Position numbers and translations under genes: made by a program. The notes under the pieces are model-generated. The model did not search any database, had not been told where the DNA came from, and saw only the letters and a program-made list of their open reading frames with translations. DNA of 64,000 bases from Dryocosmus kuriphilus. Its lineage: Eukaryota > Arthropoda > Insecta > Hymenoptera > Cynipidae. Each line of letters opens with the position of its first letter. Positions within the stretch are counted from its first letter, which is position 1. Positions 20,859 to 30,800 of the stretch are shown in pieces. Where the stretch lies: the NCBI GenBank assembly GCA_038277395.1, contig CM076193.1, forward strand, positions 180,414,601 to 180,478,600. Direction: 5' to 3'.

Positions 20859-21058
20859 GACGCACTCTCGAGCTCGTCCTCCATTTCTTCATCAGATTCT
20901 GCAGCGTATTGTTCAGCTTCATCTTCAAAATCTGAATGATCTGACTCTGCTGAAACGTGATCCTCGGTTTCAGAGTCTTCGCCATCAAAAAATTCCTCCT
21001 CCTCGTCTTTTTCAACGAGGAGCTTTGTGATCCTCTGACCTCGAAGATTGTACGACAT
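20859..21058 (-). pseudogene. piggyBac-like transposase N-terminus, copy P1
   Basis: The minus strand starts MSYNLRGQRITKLLVEKDEE at 21058 and continues with an acidic segment (EFFDGEDSETEDHV, EDEAEQYAAESDEEMEDELE). An acidic N-terminus is typical of piggyBac-family transposases. The frame is interrupted after ELESA by the hAT insertion, and the DDD catalytic domain is absent. Confidence 0.6.
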
Positions 21059-21416
21059 CTCTATAAACGTTAAAAAATCGTACTTGGAGAAAAAAAAAAT
21101 CCATCACGCACACAAATACGTTCTGAAGATTATTTTAAAACACTATTTAATTAAATTTATTAAACAATTTTTTTCCAACTTTCAATCACACTGGTCACAG
21201 GGGGTCAGTGGGACCCCACCATAAAAGACGTCCGTACAAATCAAATTCTACAACACGAGTGAAGCCATGCCGACCTTTCCCACGTGTTGGTAGTTTTAGA
21301 GGAGCCTCATATCAATAACAGATGGCGCCACAGATTTGATTTTGATCAGACACATCTTAGATATTAGACTTCAAATTTCGCCTGGGGTCAGCTGGACCCC
21401 ATATGACCACAACGGG
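21059..21416 (-). mobile_element. 5' end of piggyBac-like element P1
   Basis: The element terminus reads inward CCCGTTGTGGTCATATGGGG and abuts TTAA at 21417-21420, the piggyBac target. Subterminal imperfect palindromes of the GGGGTCAGCTGGACCCC type occur at about 21384-21400 and, more diverged, near 21194-21216. The whole derivative spans from the gap to here with the hAT element inside it. Confidence 0.75.
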
Positions 21417-21420
21417 TTAA

Positions 21421-21546
21421 CTAAAAAGAATCTTAACAAAATAGTTAATTTTCAGTCTAAAAAATTTAACTTAAAATATTAAAATAAAATACAATTTTTC
21501 ATTCAGAATATATATTCTTTATTTAAAATTTTTTTGTTCTATTTTT
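21421..21546. other. Post-exon spacer shared by the cassette units
   Basis: The same 120 bp (CTAAAAAGAATCTTAA...) follows the cassette-exon intron at 25985-26100 and the second piggyBac at 29576-29698. Its presence here implies that a cassette exon originally lay upstream of P1, now in or beyond the gap. Confidence 0.55.
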
Positions 21547-21680
21547 ACATTCTCATCAGAGAAGGTATTAGATTTATGCAAAATTTGACTTTCGCGGATT
21601 TCATGAAATCTCCACGTTTTAAGACCTCCTGAATCCGAAAAAATGGTTTTTACGACCGTGTCTGTCTGTCTGTTGGCGTT

Positions 21681-21724
<44 letters not shown>

Positions 21725-22670
21725 CGTTGTCGTTGTCGTCGTTGTCGTCGTCTGTTCCCACGATAACTTTCGAAGGACTAATCGGATTGGATTGCGCTTT
21801 GGCACACTACTTTAAGGTCCAAAAAGAAAGGACGAGTTCGTTAACCAGCGGTTTTTGACCAACGGTTATGGTTTTATCCATCAAAAACGGTTTTCACAAA
21901 ATCAAAAAATCCATTTTCCGGCTAAACTATCAGAGATACAAAAAAAACGTAAGAAAGTAAAATTGTTCATCTCAAAAAAATCTACAAATTTTGTCTTAAC
22001 CGTTTTTTGATAAAATGAACGGTTTTTGTTTTAATCAATAAAACGTTATCAAAAATCAAAAATTTAAAATTGCCCGCCAAACTATGGAAGATAAGGAAAA
22101 ATAATAATAAACAAAGTTGTTCGTCTCCAAATTGTCTACAAATTTGCTCTCCATCATTTTTTTGATCAGACGCGCAGTTTTTGAGTTATTCGTGAAATAT
22201 GTTATGAAATATAAAGAAAACCACTTTTCAGCAAAACTGTGCAAGATATGAGAAAATATTAACAAGCAGAATTGTTCACCTTGGAAATAGCTACAAAATT
22301 TATTTATAAGACTCATCGTTTTACTTTTAAGAATCGAAATCCTGTATTGTAAAAATTTGGAAAATCAAAAAGAGCTTTACCAATCTATAATGTGTTTTAA
22401 AGAAACGTAATTATCGAGCGCGAAGCGCGAGTGTCATGATGAGAATGTATTCCTTAAGGGCGATAGAGCCTTAAGTAAAATAATTTCTTTTGTAATTTCT
22501 AATTTAAAGGTTTATACGATCTATAAACACCGAGCGCGTAGCGCGAGGTGAATAATCTATCGAGCGCGAAGCGCGAGTGCCAACAGACGCGCGCCCTAGG
22601 CGCGCTCATACTTCGCGCGAAGCGCGGCGCGCGTAGCGCGCGATGAGAATGTGCCCGCGCAGCGGGCAGA
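21547..22670 (+). mobile_element. HINE-like repeat, copy 8 (reference insertion with empty site)
   Basis: It runs from ACATTCTCATC to the terminal stem GCCCGCGCAGCGGGC plus AGA. TTTTT flanks both sides (21542-21546 and 22671-22675). The same spacer without the insertion is at 29690-29702 (CTATTTTTGTTTAAG), so the insertion boundaries can be read directly. This copy has three of the four tandem units of about 155 bp. The GTC tract spans about 21660-21750. Confidence 0.7.
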
Positions 22671-22675
22671 TTTTT

Positions 22676-23248
22676 GTTTAAGAAATTATCTTTTTTATCT
22701 GAAAATTTGATCACTTTTTTGGAAATTCAGCGATTTGGATGAAAATTAAACTATTTTTTTTCGAAAATTTAAGGACTTTGTTAAAAAAAATTCATGTTTG
22801 AAAATTTAATTATGTTATCGAAAAATTTTTTTTTGTTTGACGATTCAACTATTTTGTAAAAAATTGTTCTTTTTTAGTTAAAAATTAAACTGTTTGCTTT
22901 TGAGTTAATCTTTTGTTGGTGAAAATATAAATATTTTTTGTTAAAAACCTTTTTTTTTTTTTTGAGAATGTAACTTTTTTTTTCATAAAAAATTCAAATA
23001 TTTTGGTTGAAAGTTAAGTTTTGTTTACTGAAACCTTAAATTTTGAACCAAATACAAAAGAAAGTGTTTTTTGTGCATTTTTGATTAATTTTCGACAACG
23101 ATTTGAATTTTTAATAATAAATAATAATTGAATTATCAATAAGAGGTTAGTTTTTAGACAAAAGTATTAAAATTTTTAGAGTAAAAATGATAAATTTTTA
23201 ACAAAACAGTGAAATTTTCAACAAAAAAATCTGAATTATAAACTCAAA
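22676..23248. repeat. AT-rich minisatellite (cassette unit type)
   Basis: Imperfect units of 33-40 bp, for example GAAAATTAAACTATTTTTTT. It is the same sequence as 29703-30260 and, in reverse, 49285-49960. Confidence 0.6.
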
Positions 23249-23251
23249 AAA

Positions 23252-23790
23252 TCTGTCCTCTTCGCGGGCACGTTCTCATCGCGCGCGAAGTATGAGCGCG
23301 CCTGAGCGCGCGGTCAAATGATCGTCGCGCTTCGCGCTCCGACACATTTAAGCCTCGCGTTTCGCGCTCGGATGTTTTTGTCCTTGCACATCGTACTCGG
23401 AATTCGTTTAACTTGAATCTTAAAATTTCAAAACACATACATTTAATGAGATTATTAAATTTGAATTTTGTTTAAAAAAATTACAAGAGAAATTATTTTA
23501 CTTGAGGTTCTATCGACCTTAAGGAATACATTCTCATCATGAGACTCGCCCTTGGCGCTCGACAATTAAATTTTTTTTAAGCACATTGTAGATCGGTAAA
23601 GTTTTTTTGCGATTTTCCAAATTTTTACAATGCAGGATTTCGATTCATAAAAGTAAAGCGATGCAAAAACTACGCGTCTGCTTAAAAAAAATGATATAAA
23701 GGAAATTTGTGGATTTCTTTGAGGTAAACAACTGTGCCTATTATCATTTTTGTCGTATCTTAGTTTGACCGGAAATTTGAATTTTTGATT
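23252..23790 (-). mobile_element. HINE-like repeat, copy 9 (3' part, reverse, variant)
   Basis: It begins at the terminal stem and covers a diverged hairpin block (about 23275-23370) and the last tandem units. The region between hairpins differs from the main subfamily, and matching variants at 30265-30795 and 48914-49279 show a second subfamily. Confidence 0.6.
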
Positions 23791-23793
23791 TTT

Positions 23794-25062
23794 ACATTCT
23801 CATCATCAGAGAAGGTATTATTAGATTTATGCAAAACTTGACTTTCGCGGATTTCATGAAATCTCCACGTTTTGAGACCTCCTGAATCCGAAAAAAAAAA
23901 AAAAAACGGTTTTTACGACGGTGTCTGTCTGTGTCGTCGTCGTTGTTGTCGTCGTTGTCGCCGTTGTTGTCGTCATCGTTGTCGTCGTCGTCGTCGTCGT
24001 CTCTGGTCCCGATAACTTTCGAAGGACTAATCGGATTGGAGTGCGCTTTGGTATACTTCTTTAAGGGGTGAAAGAAAGGACGAGTTCGTTAACCAGCGGT
24101 TTTTGACTAACGGTTATGATTTTATCCATCAAAAACTGTTTTAACAAAATCAAAAAATCTATTTTCCGGCTAAACAATGAGAGATACAAAAAAAAAATGT
24201 AAGAAAGTAAAATTGTTCACCCTAAAAAAATCTACAAATTTTGTCTTAATCGTTTTTTGATCAAATGAACGGTTTTTGATTTAATCAAGAAAAAACGCTA
24301 TTAAAATTAAAAAACTCTGATTTTCTGCCAAAATATTCAAGATACGAAAAAATTTCAAAGAACAAACTTGTTGAATTTAAAAAGATCTACAAATTTTGTT
24401 TTAACCATTTTTTAATAAAATGCACTGTTTTTGTTTTAATCGATAAAACGTTATTAAAAATCAAAAATTGTAAATTGCCCGCCAAACTATGGAACAGAAG
24501 GAAAAATAATAATAAACAAAGTTGTTCGCCTCTAAAAGATCTCCAAATTGGCTCTCTATCATTTTTTTGAGCAGACGCGTAGTTTTTGAGTTATTCGTGA
24601 AATATGTTATGAAATATAAAGAAAATCACCTTTCAGCAAAATTATCCAAGATATGAGAAAATATTAACAAGCAGAATTGTTCACCTTGGAAAGAGCTACA
24701 AAATTTATTTATAAGATTCATCGTTTTACTTTTAAGAATCGAAATCCTGTATTGTAAAAATTTGGAAAATCAAAAAGAGCTTTACCAATCTATAATGTGT
24801 TTCAAAGAAACGTAATTATCGAGCGCGAAGCGCGAGTGTCATGATGAGAATGTATTCCTTAAGGGCGATGAAGCCTTAAGTAAAATAATTTCTTTTGTAA
24901 TTTATAATTTAAAGGTTTATACGATCTATAAACATCGAGCGCGTAGCGCGAGGTGAATAATCTATCGAGCGCGAAGCGCGAGTGCCAACAGGCGCGCTCA
25001 TACTTCGCGCGAAGCGCGGCGCACATAGCGCGCGATGAGAATGTGCCCGCGCAGCGGGCAGA
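23794..25062 (+). mobile_element. HINE-like repeat, copy 10 (full length)
   Basis: This complete copy has the 5' ACATTCTCATC terminus, a GTC/GTT tract at about 23925-24005, and four tandem units whose GCCAAAC-type anchor falls at 24169, 24327, 24481 and 24636. Mirror hairpins follow at about 24815-24835, 24936-24953 and 24964-24982, then TTCGCGCGAAGCGCG and the terminal stem GCCCGCGCAGCGGGC. Confidence 0.7.
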
Positions 25063-25068
25063 TTTTTT

Positions 25069-25519
25069 TAGTAACGTTTTCTCGATTGAATCGAAAACCG
25101 TGCATTTTATCAAAAACTGGTTTGTACAACATTTGTAGATTTTTTTTTCCGGTGAAAAATTTTTGTCCACTGCTTTTTTTGTATCTCGCATAGTTTAGCC
25201 GCAAAATGGATTTTTTGAATTTGTGGAAACCGTTTTTGATGGATAAAACCATAACCACTGGTCGAAAACGGTGTTTAACGAACTCGTCCTTTCTTTTTAC
25301 ACCGTAATGAAGAATGCCAAAGCGCAATGCAATGCGATTGGTCCTTCGAAAGTTATCGTGGGAACAGACAACAACAAAAACGACAACGACGACAACAGAC
25401 AGACACAGTCATAAAACATGTTTTTTCTGATTCAGGGGGTCACGAAACGTCGAGATTTCATGAAATCCGCGAGTCAGTTTTCACATAAAACTAATACCTT
25501 CTCACTGAGATGAGAATGT
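25069..25519 (-). mobile_element. HINE-like repeat, copy 11 (5' half, reverse), upstream of cassette exon 1
   Basis: A truncated reverse copy joined to copy 10. The junction (hairpin, T's, then AACGTTTTCTCGATT) recurs almost unchanged at 27178-27200 and 32102-32125. The pair was therefore duplicated with the exon and not inserted independently each time. Confidence 0.65.
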
Positions 25520-25530
25520 AAAAAATTCGA

Positions 25531-25564
25531 TTTTTCCCTTTATTTTTAAAAATAAAGGGAAAAA
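25531..25564. promoter_or_regulatory. 34-bp perfect palindrome before cassette exon 1
   Basis: TTTTTCCCTTTATTTTT is followed immediately by its exact reverse complement, 79 bases upstream of the exon. The counterparts at 27659-27692, 32573-32606 and 50470-50503 keep the position. A structural role in splicing is a guess. Confidence 0.55.
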
Positions 25565-25643
25565 TTGAAATTTTTTTTGTTTAAAGTTAGAACCTGAAAT
25601 TTTATACATATGTAATTATTAATTTTAATGTCTTTTTTAACAG

Positions 25644-25838
25644 TGTATAACAGCAAGAACCATGTGGACCTGAGCCAGGAAGCTGTGACAGTTCCGGCAA
25701 CTTCGACTGAATCCTTCTCGAGATTTCGCTTGGAAAGAGCATCCTCGTCTTGGCAACAACCCACTACAACGGCACAGGGATTTCAGGATTTTCCAACACC
25801 AGTGGATCGTGACGTTCCAAGTTCAAATCCGGACCGAG
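25644..25838 (+). CDS. Cassette exon 1, related to the 5' part of the zinc-finger terminal exon
   Basis: The 3' splice site is TCTTTTTTAACAG (AG at 25642-25643) and the 5' splice site is GAG|GTAGAT at 25839. The exon is 195 bp, a multiple of three. It encodes VYNSKNHVDLSQEAVTVPAT and then a Ser/Thr/Gln-rich stretch with WQQPTTTAQGFQDFPTP. Compared with the other cassettes it lacks about 54 bp covering FADNKYMQNELEN. No known domain, no Met start and no upstream exon are visible. It could be an alternative internal exon or a non-functional duplicate; open frame and splice signals are intact. Confidence 0.5.
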
Positions 25839-26100
25839 GTAGATTTTTTTCTCGTTTCTCTAAAAAATTATTTAGACCAGCAATCGAATTAAAATTAAAT
25901 TCCGAAAAAAATGTAAGAGTTAAAAATAGTCATATTTTCCAAAAACAAGAAAACTAATTTTCTGCGGCATTGTTTAATTATTTAACTAAAAAGAATCTTA
26001 AGAAAATAGTTGAATTTTCAGTCTAAAAAATTAAACTTAAAATATTAAAATAAAATACAATTTTTCATTCAGAATATATATTCTTTATTTAAAATTTTTT
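25839..26100. other. Intron-like sequence and spacer after cassette exon 1
   Basis: It begins GTAGATTTTTTTCTCG and contains TTAA at 25981-25984, the uninterrupted site where a piggyBac element sits in the next unit. No gene. Confidence 0.5.
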
Positions 26101-27178
26101 ACATTCTCATCAGAGAAGGTATTAGATTTATGCAAAATTTGACATTCGCGGATTTCATGAAATCTCCACGTTTTAAGACCTCCTGAATCCGAAAAAATGG
26201 TTTTTACGACCGTGTCTGTCTGTTGGCGTTGTCGTCGTTTTTGTCGTCGTTGTCGTCTGTTCCCACGATAACTTTCGAAGGATGAATCGGATTCGATTGC
26301 GCTTTGGCACACTACTTTAAGGTCCAAAAAGAAAGGACGAGTTCGTTAACCAGCGGTTTCTGACAAACGGTTATGGTTTTATCCATCAAAAACGGTTTAC
26401 ACAAAATCAAGAAATTCATTTTTCGACTAAACTATGAGAGATACAAAAAAAAAACGTAAGAAAGTAAAATTGTTCATCTCAAATAAATCTACAAATTTTG
26501 TCTGAACCGTTTTTCGATAAAATGAACGGTTTTGTTTTAATCAAGAAAACGCTCTTAAAATTAAAAAAAACGTGGTTTCCTGCCAAAATATTCAAGATAC
26601 CAAAAAATGGCAAAGAACAAAGTTGTTCAATTTAAAAAGATGTACAAATTTTGTTTCAACCATTTTTTGATAAAATGCACGGTTTTTGTTTTAATCGATA
26701 AAACGTTATTAAAAATTAAAATTTTCAAATTTCCCGCCAAACTATGGAAGATACGGAAAAATAATAATAAAAAAAGTTGTTCGCCTCTAAAGGATCTAAA
26801 AATTTGCTCTCTATCGTTTTTTTGAGCAGACGCGTAGTTTTTGAGTTATTCGTGAAATATGTTATGAAATATAAAGCAAATCACTTTTCAGCAAAACTAT
26901 GCAAGATATGAGAAAATAATAACAAGCAGAATTGTTCACCTTGGAAAGAGCTACAAAATTTATTTATAAGACTCATCGTTTTACTTGTAAGAATCGAAAT
27001 CTTCTATTGTGAAAATTTGGAAAATCACTAAAAAACCTTACTAATCAATAATGTGTTTTAAAATAATGTAATTATCGAGCGCGAGTGCCAACAGACGCGC
27101 GCCCTAGGCGCGCTCATACTTCGCGCGAAGCGCGGCGCGCAACGCGCGCGAGGACAATGTGCCCGCGAAGCGGGCAGA
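26101..27178 (+). mobile_element. HINE-like repeat, copy 12 (full length)
   Basis: It follows the exon spacer directly, with its ACATTCTCATC terminus at 26101. A short GTC tract and four tandem units are present. The hairpin block has lost most of the middle part: CGAGCGCGAGTGCC directly follows the last unit at about 27075. Terminal stem GCCCGCGAAGCGGGC. Confidence 0.65.
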
Positions 27179-27184
27179 TTTTTT

Positions 27185-27642
27185 TTTAATAACGTTTTCT
27201 CGATTAAATCGAAAACCGTGCATTTTATTAAAAAATGGTTTGTACAACATTTGTAGATTTTTTTCCGGTGAAAAATTTTTGTCCACTGCTTTTTTTGTAT
27301 CTCGCCTAGTTTAGCCGGAAAACGGATTTTTTGAATTTGTGAAACCCGTTTTTGATGGATAAAACCATAACCGTTGGTCAAACACCGCTGGTTAACGAAC
27401 TCGTCCTTTCTTTTTACACCTTAATGAAGTATGCCAAAGCGCAATGCAATGCGATTGGTCCTTCGAAAGTTATCGTGGGAACAGACAACAACAAAAACGA
27501 CAACGACGACAACAGACAGACAGACACAGTCATAAGACATGTTTTTTCGGATTCAGGGGGTCACGAAACGTCGAGATTTCATGAAATCCGCGAGTCAGTT
27601 TTCACATAAAAAACTAATACCTTCTCACTGAGATGAGAATGT
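27185..27642 (-). mobile_element. HINE-like repeat, copy 13 (5' half, reverse), upstream of cassette exon 2
   Basis: This is equivalent to copy 11, with the same truncation point and the same junction to the preceding forward copy. On the plus strand it carries an ACAACAAAAACGACAACGAC tract, the reverse of the GTC array. Confidence 0.65.
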
Positions 27643-27658
27643 AAAAAATTCGATTTTT

Positions 27659-27692
27659 TTTTTCCCTTTATTTTTAAAAATAAAGGGAAAAA
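27659..27692. promoter_or_regulatory. 34-bp perfect palindrome before cassette exon 2
   Basis: It has the same inverted repeat as at 25531, again fully paired, 77 bases upstream of the exon. Confidence 0.55.
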
Positions 27693-27769
27693 TTGAAATT
27701 TATTGTTTAAAATTAGAACCTAAAATTTTATATATATGTAATTATTAATTTTAATGTCTTTTTCAACAG

Positions 27770-28018
27770 TGTATAACAGCAAGAACCATGTGGACCTGAG
27801 CCAGGAAGCTGGGACAGTTCCGGCAAATTCGAGTGAATCCTTCTCGAGATTTCGCTTGGAAGGAACAGGATCCTCCTCTTGGCAACAACCCACTACAACG
27901 GCACAGGGATTCCAGGATCTTCCAACATCAGTGTTTGCTGATAACAAGTACATGCAGAACGAGTTGGAAAACGTTCCACTCGTGAACAGTGGCGTTCCAA
28001 GTTCAAATCCGGGCAGAG
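27770..28018 (+). CDS. Cassette exon 2, related to the 5' part of the zinc-finger terminal exon
   Basis: The 3' splice site is TTTTTCAACAG and the 5' splice site is GAG|GTAGAT at 28019. The exon is 249 bp, a multiple of three. The peptide runs VYNSKNHVDLSQEAGTVPAN, then Ser-rich, WQQPTTTAQGFQDLPTSVFA and NSGVPSSNPGR. The first ~60 codons align with the start of the terminal exon at 32684; the rest diverges (NELENVPLVN against NEPNYVLRDD). Intact open frame and splice sites suggest it is or recently was spliced. No function can be assigned. Confidence 0.5.
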
Positions 28019-28161
28019 GTAGATTTTTTTCTCGTTTCTCTAAAAAATTATTTAGACCAGCAATCGAATTAAAATTAAATTCCGAAAAAAATGTAGGAGC
28101 TAAAAATAGTCATATTTTCCAAAAACAAGAAAACTAATTTTCTGCGGCATTGTTTAATTAT
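28019..28161. other. Intron-like sequence after cassette exon 2
   Basis: It is nearly the same as 25839-25980, ending at the TTAA that is now the piggyBac target duplication. Confidence 0.5.
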
Positions 28162-28165
28162 TTAA

Positions 28166-29571
28166 CCCATTGTGGTCGACCCTCCGAATAATAACGTGTT
28201 GGTCATAAGGGGTCAGGTGGACCCCACGCGGACAAACCGTTGCTCCTTCTATTTAATATGTCGACTTAAAATTTCTACCGAACTTAGTTTGAGGTCTCTT
28301 TTTTAAGATCCAAGAGGCTTTCTTCCTTTTTAAAAAATGTTTTCATAGTGAAAAATACGCGGAAAATTTTTTTTCAAAATTTTCACTTTTTTCACATAAA
28401 AAAAATCAAAAACAGTTCAATTTTTGAGAGAGTGGAAATATTTTTGGTTTGTACTTGCAAGATAGTATAGTTTTAAGAGAAAAGTAATTTATAATGATCC
28501 GTCGAAAAAAAAGTATTTATTTTGATGAATGAAGTGAGCAGTTTTGGTGAAATTTGTTTTCTATTAAAGAGGTGAGCGTTAACATGAAATATAAAAAAAA
28601 AATTTCTTTTAAAGAAAATTTATTTATTTTATCAACAAAAATAGTAGAAAAATACAAAAGAGTTATAATAATTTCATACAAAAATTATGAACGTACACCA
28701 ACGCACTCTAAACAGATGTACGTACGATGGTTTTCGCACATTGGTTAGAGACATGATGGGCATTGCATCTTTGTCTTCTTATCCTGGCCGCGCTTACACA
28801 AAGTACATCTCTTCCTTTTCAAAAATTCCATTCTTTCTTCCTCGGAGAATGGTACTCCTACATTGATCCCGAGAATAGACGAGAATAGACGAGAATAGAC
28901 GTGGATAGACGAGAATAGACGTGGATAGACGAGAATAGACGGCCTTGTAACGACGCACTCTCGAGCTCGTCCTCCATTTCTTCATCAGATTCTTCAGCGT
29001 ATTTTTCAGCTTCATCTTCAAAATCTGAATGATCTGACTCTTCTGAAACGTGATCTTCGGTTTCAGAGCCTTCGCCATCAAAAAATTACTCCTCGTCGTT
29101 TTCAACGAGGAACTTTGTGATCGTCTGACCTCGAAGATTGTACATCTCTATAAACGTTAAAAAATCCTACTTGGAGAGAAAAAAAAAAAATCAATGACGC
29201 ACACAAATACGTTCTGAAGATTATTTTAAAACACTATTTAAATTAATTTAATTTAATTTAATTTAATTTTTAAAATTTTTTAAATTTTTAATTCTTTAAA
29301 AAAATTTTTTTTTAAATTTAATTTTTACCCCACCATAAAAGACGTCCGTACAAATCAAATTCTACAACACGACTGTAGCCATGCCGACCTTTGCCACGTG
29401 TTGGTAGTTTTAGAGGAGCCTCATATCAATAACAGATGGCGCCACAGATTTGATTTTGATCAGACACATTTTAGATATTAGACTTCAAACTTCGCCTTAT
29501 CGCTGGGGTCAGCTGGACCCCATATGATCACAACGGGAACTATTATTTAAAAATTTTTTGTTCCTTCCGGG
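28166..29571 (-). mobile_element. piggyBac-like deletion derivative, copy P2
   Basis: It is flanked by TTAA at 28162-28165 and 29572-29575. The empty site is visible at 25981-25984 and at 50001-50004. The left terminus is CCCATTGTGGTC. The right side has GGACCCCATATGATCACAAC then GGG, followed by an extra 34 bp before the second TTAA. The minus strand encodes an acidic N-terminus (MYNLRGQTITKFLVENDEE, stop, FFDGEGSETEDHV) and the Cys-rich C-terminus (KRKRCTLCKRGQ, QCPSC, stop, PMCENHRTYICLEC). The catalytic core is deleted. A 10-bp minisatellite of GAGAATAGAC/GTGGATAGAC units (28871-28940) sits at the deletion junction. Confidence 0.8.
28871..28940. repeat. 10-bp minisatellite in piggyBac P2
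   Basis: About seven tandem units of GAGAATAGAC and GTGGATAGAC. Copy P1 has only two units at the equivalent place (19469-19488), so the array expanded or contracted after duplication. Confidence 0.85.
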
Positions 29572-29575
29572 TTAA

Positions 29576-30262
29576 AAAGAATCTTAACAAAATAGTTGAA
29601 TTTTCAGTCTAAAAAATTTAACTTAAAATATGAAAATAAAATACAATTTTTCATTCAGAATATATATTCTATATTTAAAATTTTTTTGTTCTATTTTTGT
29701 TTAAGAAATTATCTTTTGTATCTGAAAATTCAATCACTTTTTTGGAAATTCAGCGATTTGGATGAAAATTAAACTATTTTTTTCGAAAATTTAAGGATTT
29801 TGTTAAAAATTCATGTTTGAAAATTTAATTATGTTATCGAAAAATTTTTTTTTTTTTTGACGATTCAACTATTTTGTAAAAAATTGTTCTTTTTTAGTTA
29901 AAAATTAAACTGTTTGCTTGTCAGTTAATCTTTTGTTGGTGAAAATATAAATATTTCTTGTTAAAAACTATTTTTTTGTTGAGAATGTAACTTTTTTTCA
30001 TAAAAAATTGAAATATTTTGGTTGAAAGTTAATTTTTGTTTACTGAAACCTTAACTATTGAACCAAATACAAAAGAAAGTGTTTTTGTGCATTCTTGATT
30101 CATTTTCGACAACGCTTTAAATTTTTAATAATAAATAATAATTGAATTATCAATTAAAGATTAGTTTTCAGACAAAAGTATTTAAATTTTTAAAGTAAAA
30201 TGATAAATTTTTAACAAAACAGTGAAATTTTCAACAAAAAAAGATGAATTATAAACTCAAAA
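29576..30262. repeat. Post-exon spacer and AT-rich minisatellite
   Basis: 29576-29698 is the shared spacer. 29703-30262 is the minisatellite seen at 22676-23248. Here the HINE insertion present at 21547-22670 is absent. Confidence 0.6.
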
Positions 30263-30264
30263 AA

Positions 30265-30795
30265 TCTATCCGCTTCGCGGGCACATTCCCATCGTGCGCT
30301 TTGCGCGAAGTATGAGCGCGCCTAAAGCGCGCGGTCAGATGATCGGCGCGCTTCGCGCTTCGATACATTTAAGCCTCGCGCTTCGCGCTCGGATGTTTTT
30401 GTCCCTGCACATCATGCTCGGAATTCGCTTAACTTGGATCTTAAAATTTCAAAACACCTACATTTAATGAGAATATTAAATTTGAATTCTATTTAAAAAA
30501 TTACAAGAGAAAATTATTTTACTTGAGTTTCTATCGACCTTAAGGAATACATTATCATCATGAAACTCGCGCTTGGCGCTCGACAATTAAATTTTTCTTA
30601 AATACATTGTAGATCGGTAAAGTTTTTTTGCGATTTTCCAAATTTTTTCAATGCAGGATTTCGATTCATAAAAGTAAAGCGATGCAAAAACTACGCATCT
30701 GCTTAAAAAAATGATATAAAGCAAATTTGTGGATCTGTTTGTGCCTATTATCATTTTTGTCGTATCTTCGTTTGGCCGGAAATTTGAACTTTTGA
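30265..30795 (-). mobile_element. HINE-like repeat, copy 14 (3' part, reverse, variant)
   Basis: It is nearly the same as copy 9 (23252-23790) and holds the same position after the minisatellite. The hairpin block at 30275-30395 is a diverged subfamily. Confidence 0.6.
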
Positions 30796-30800
30796 TTTTT

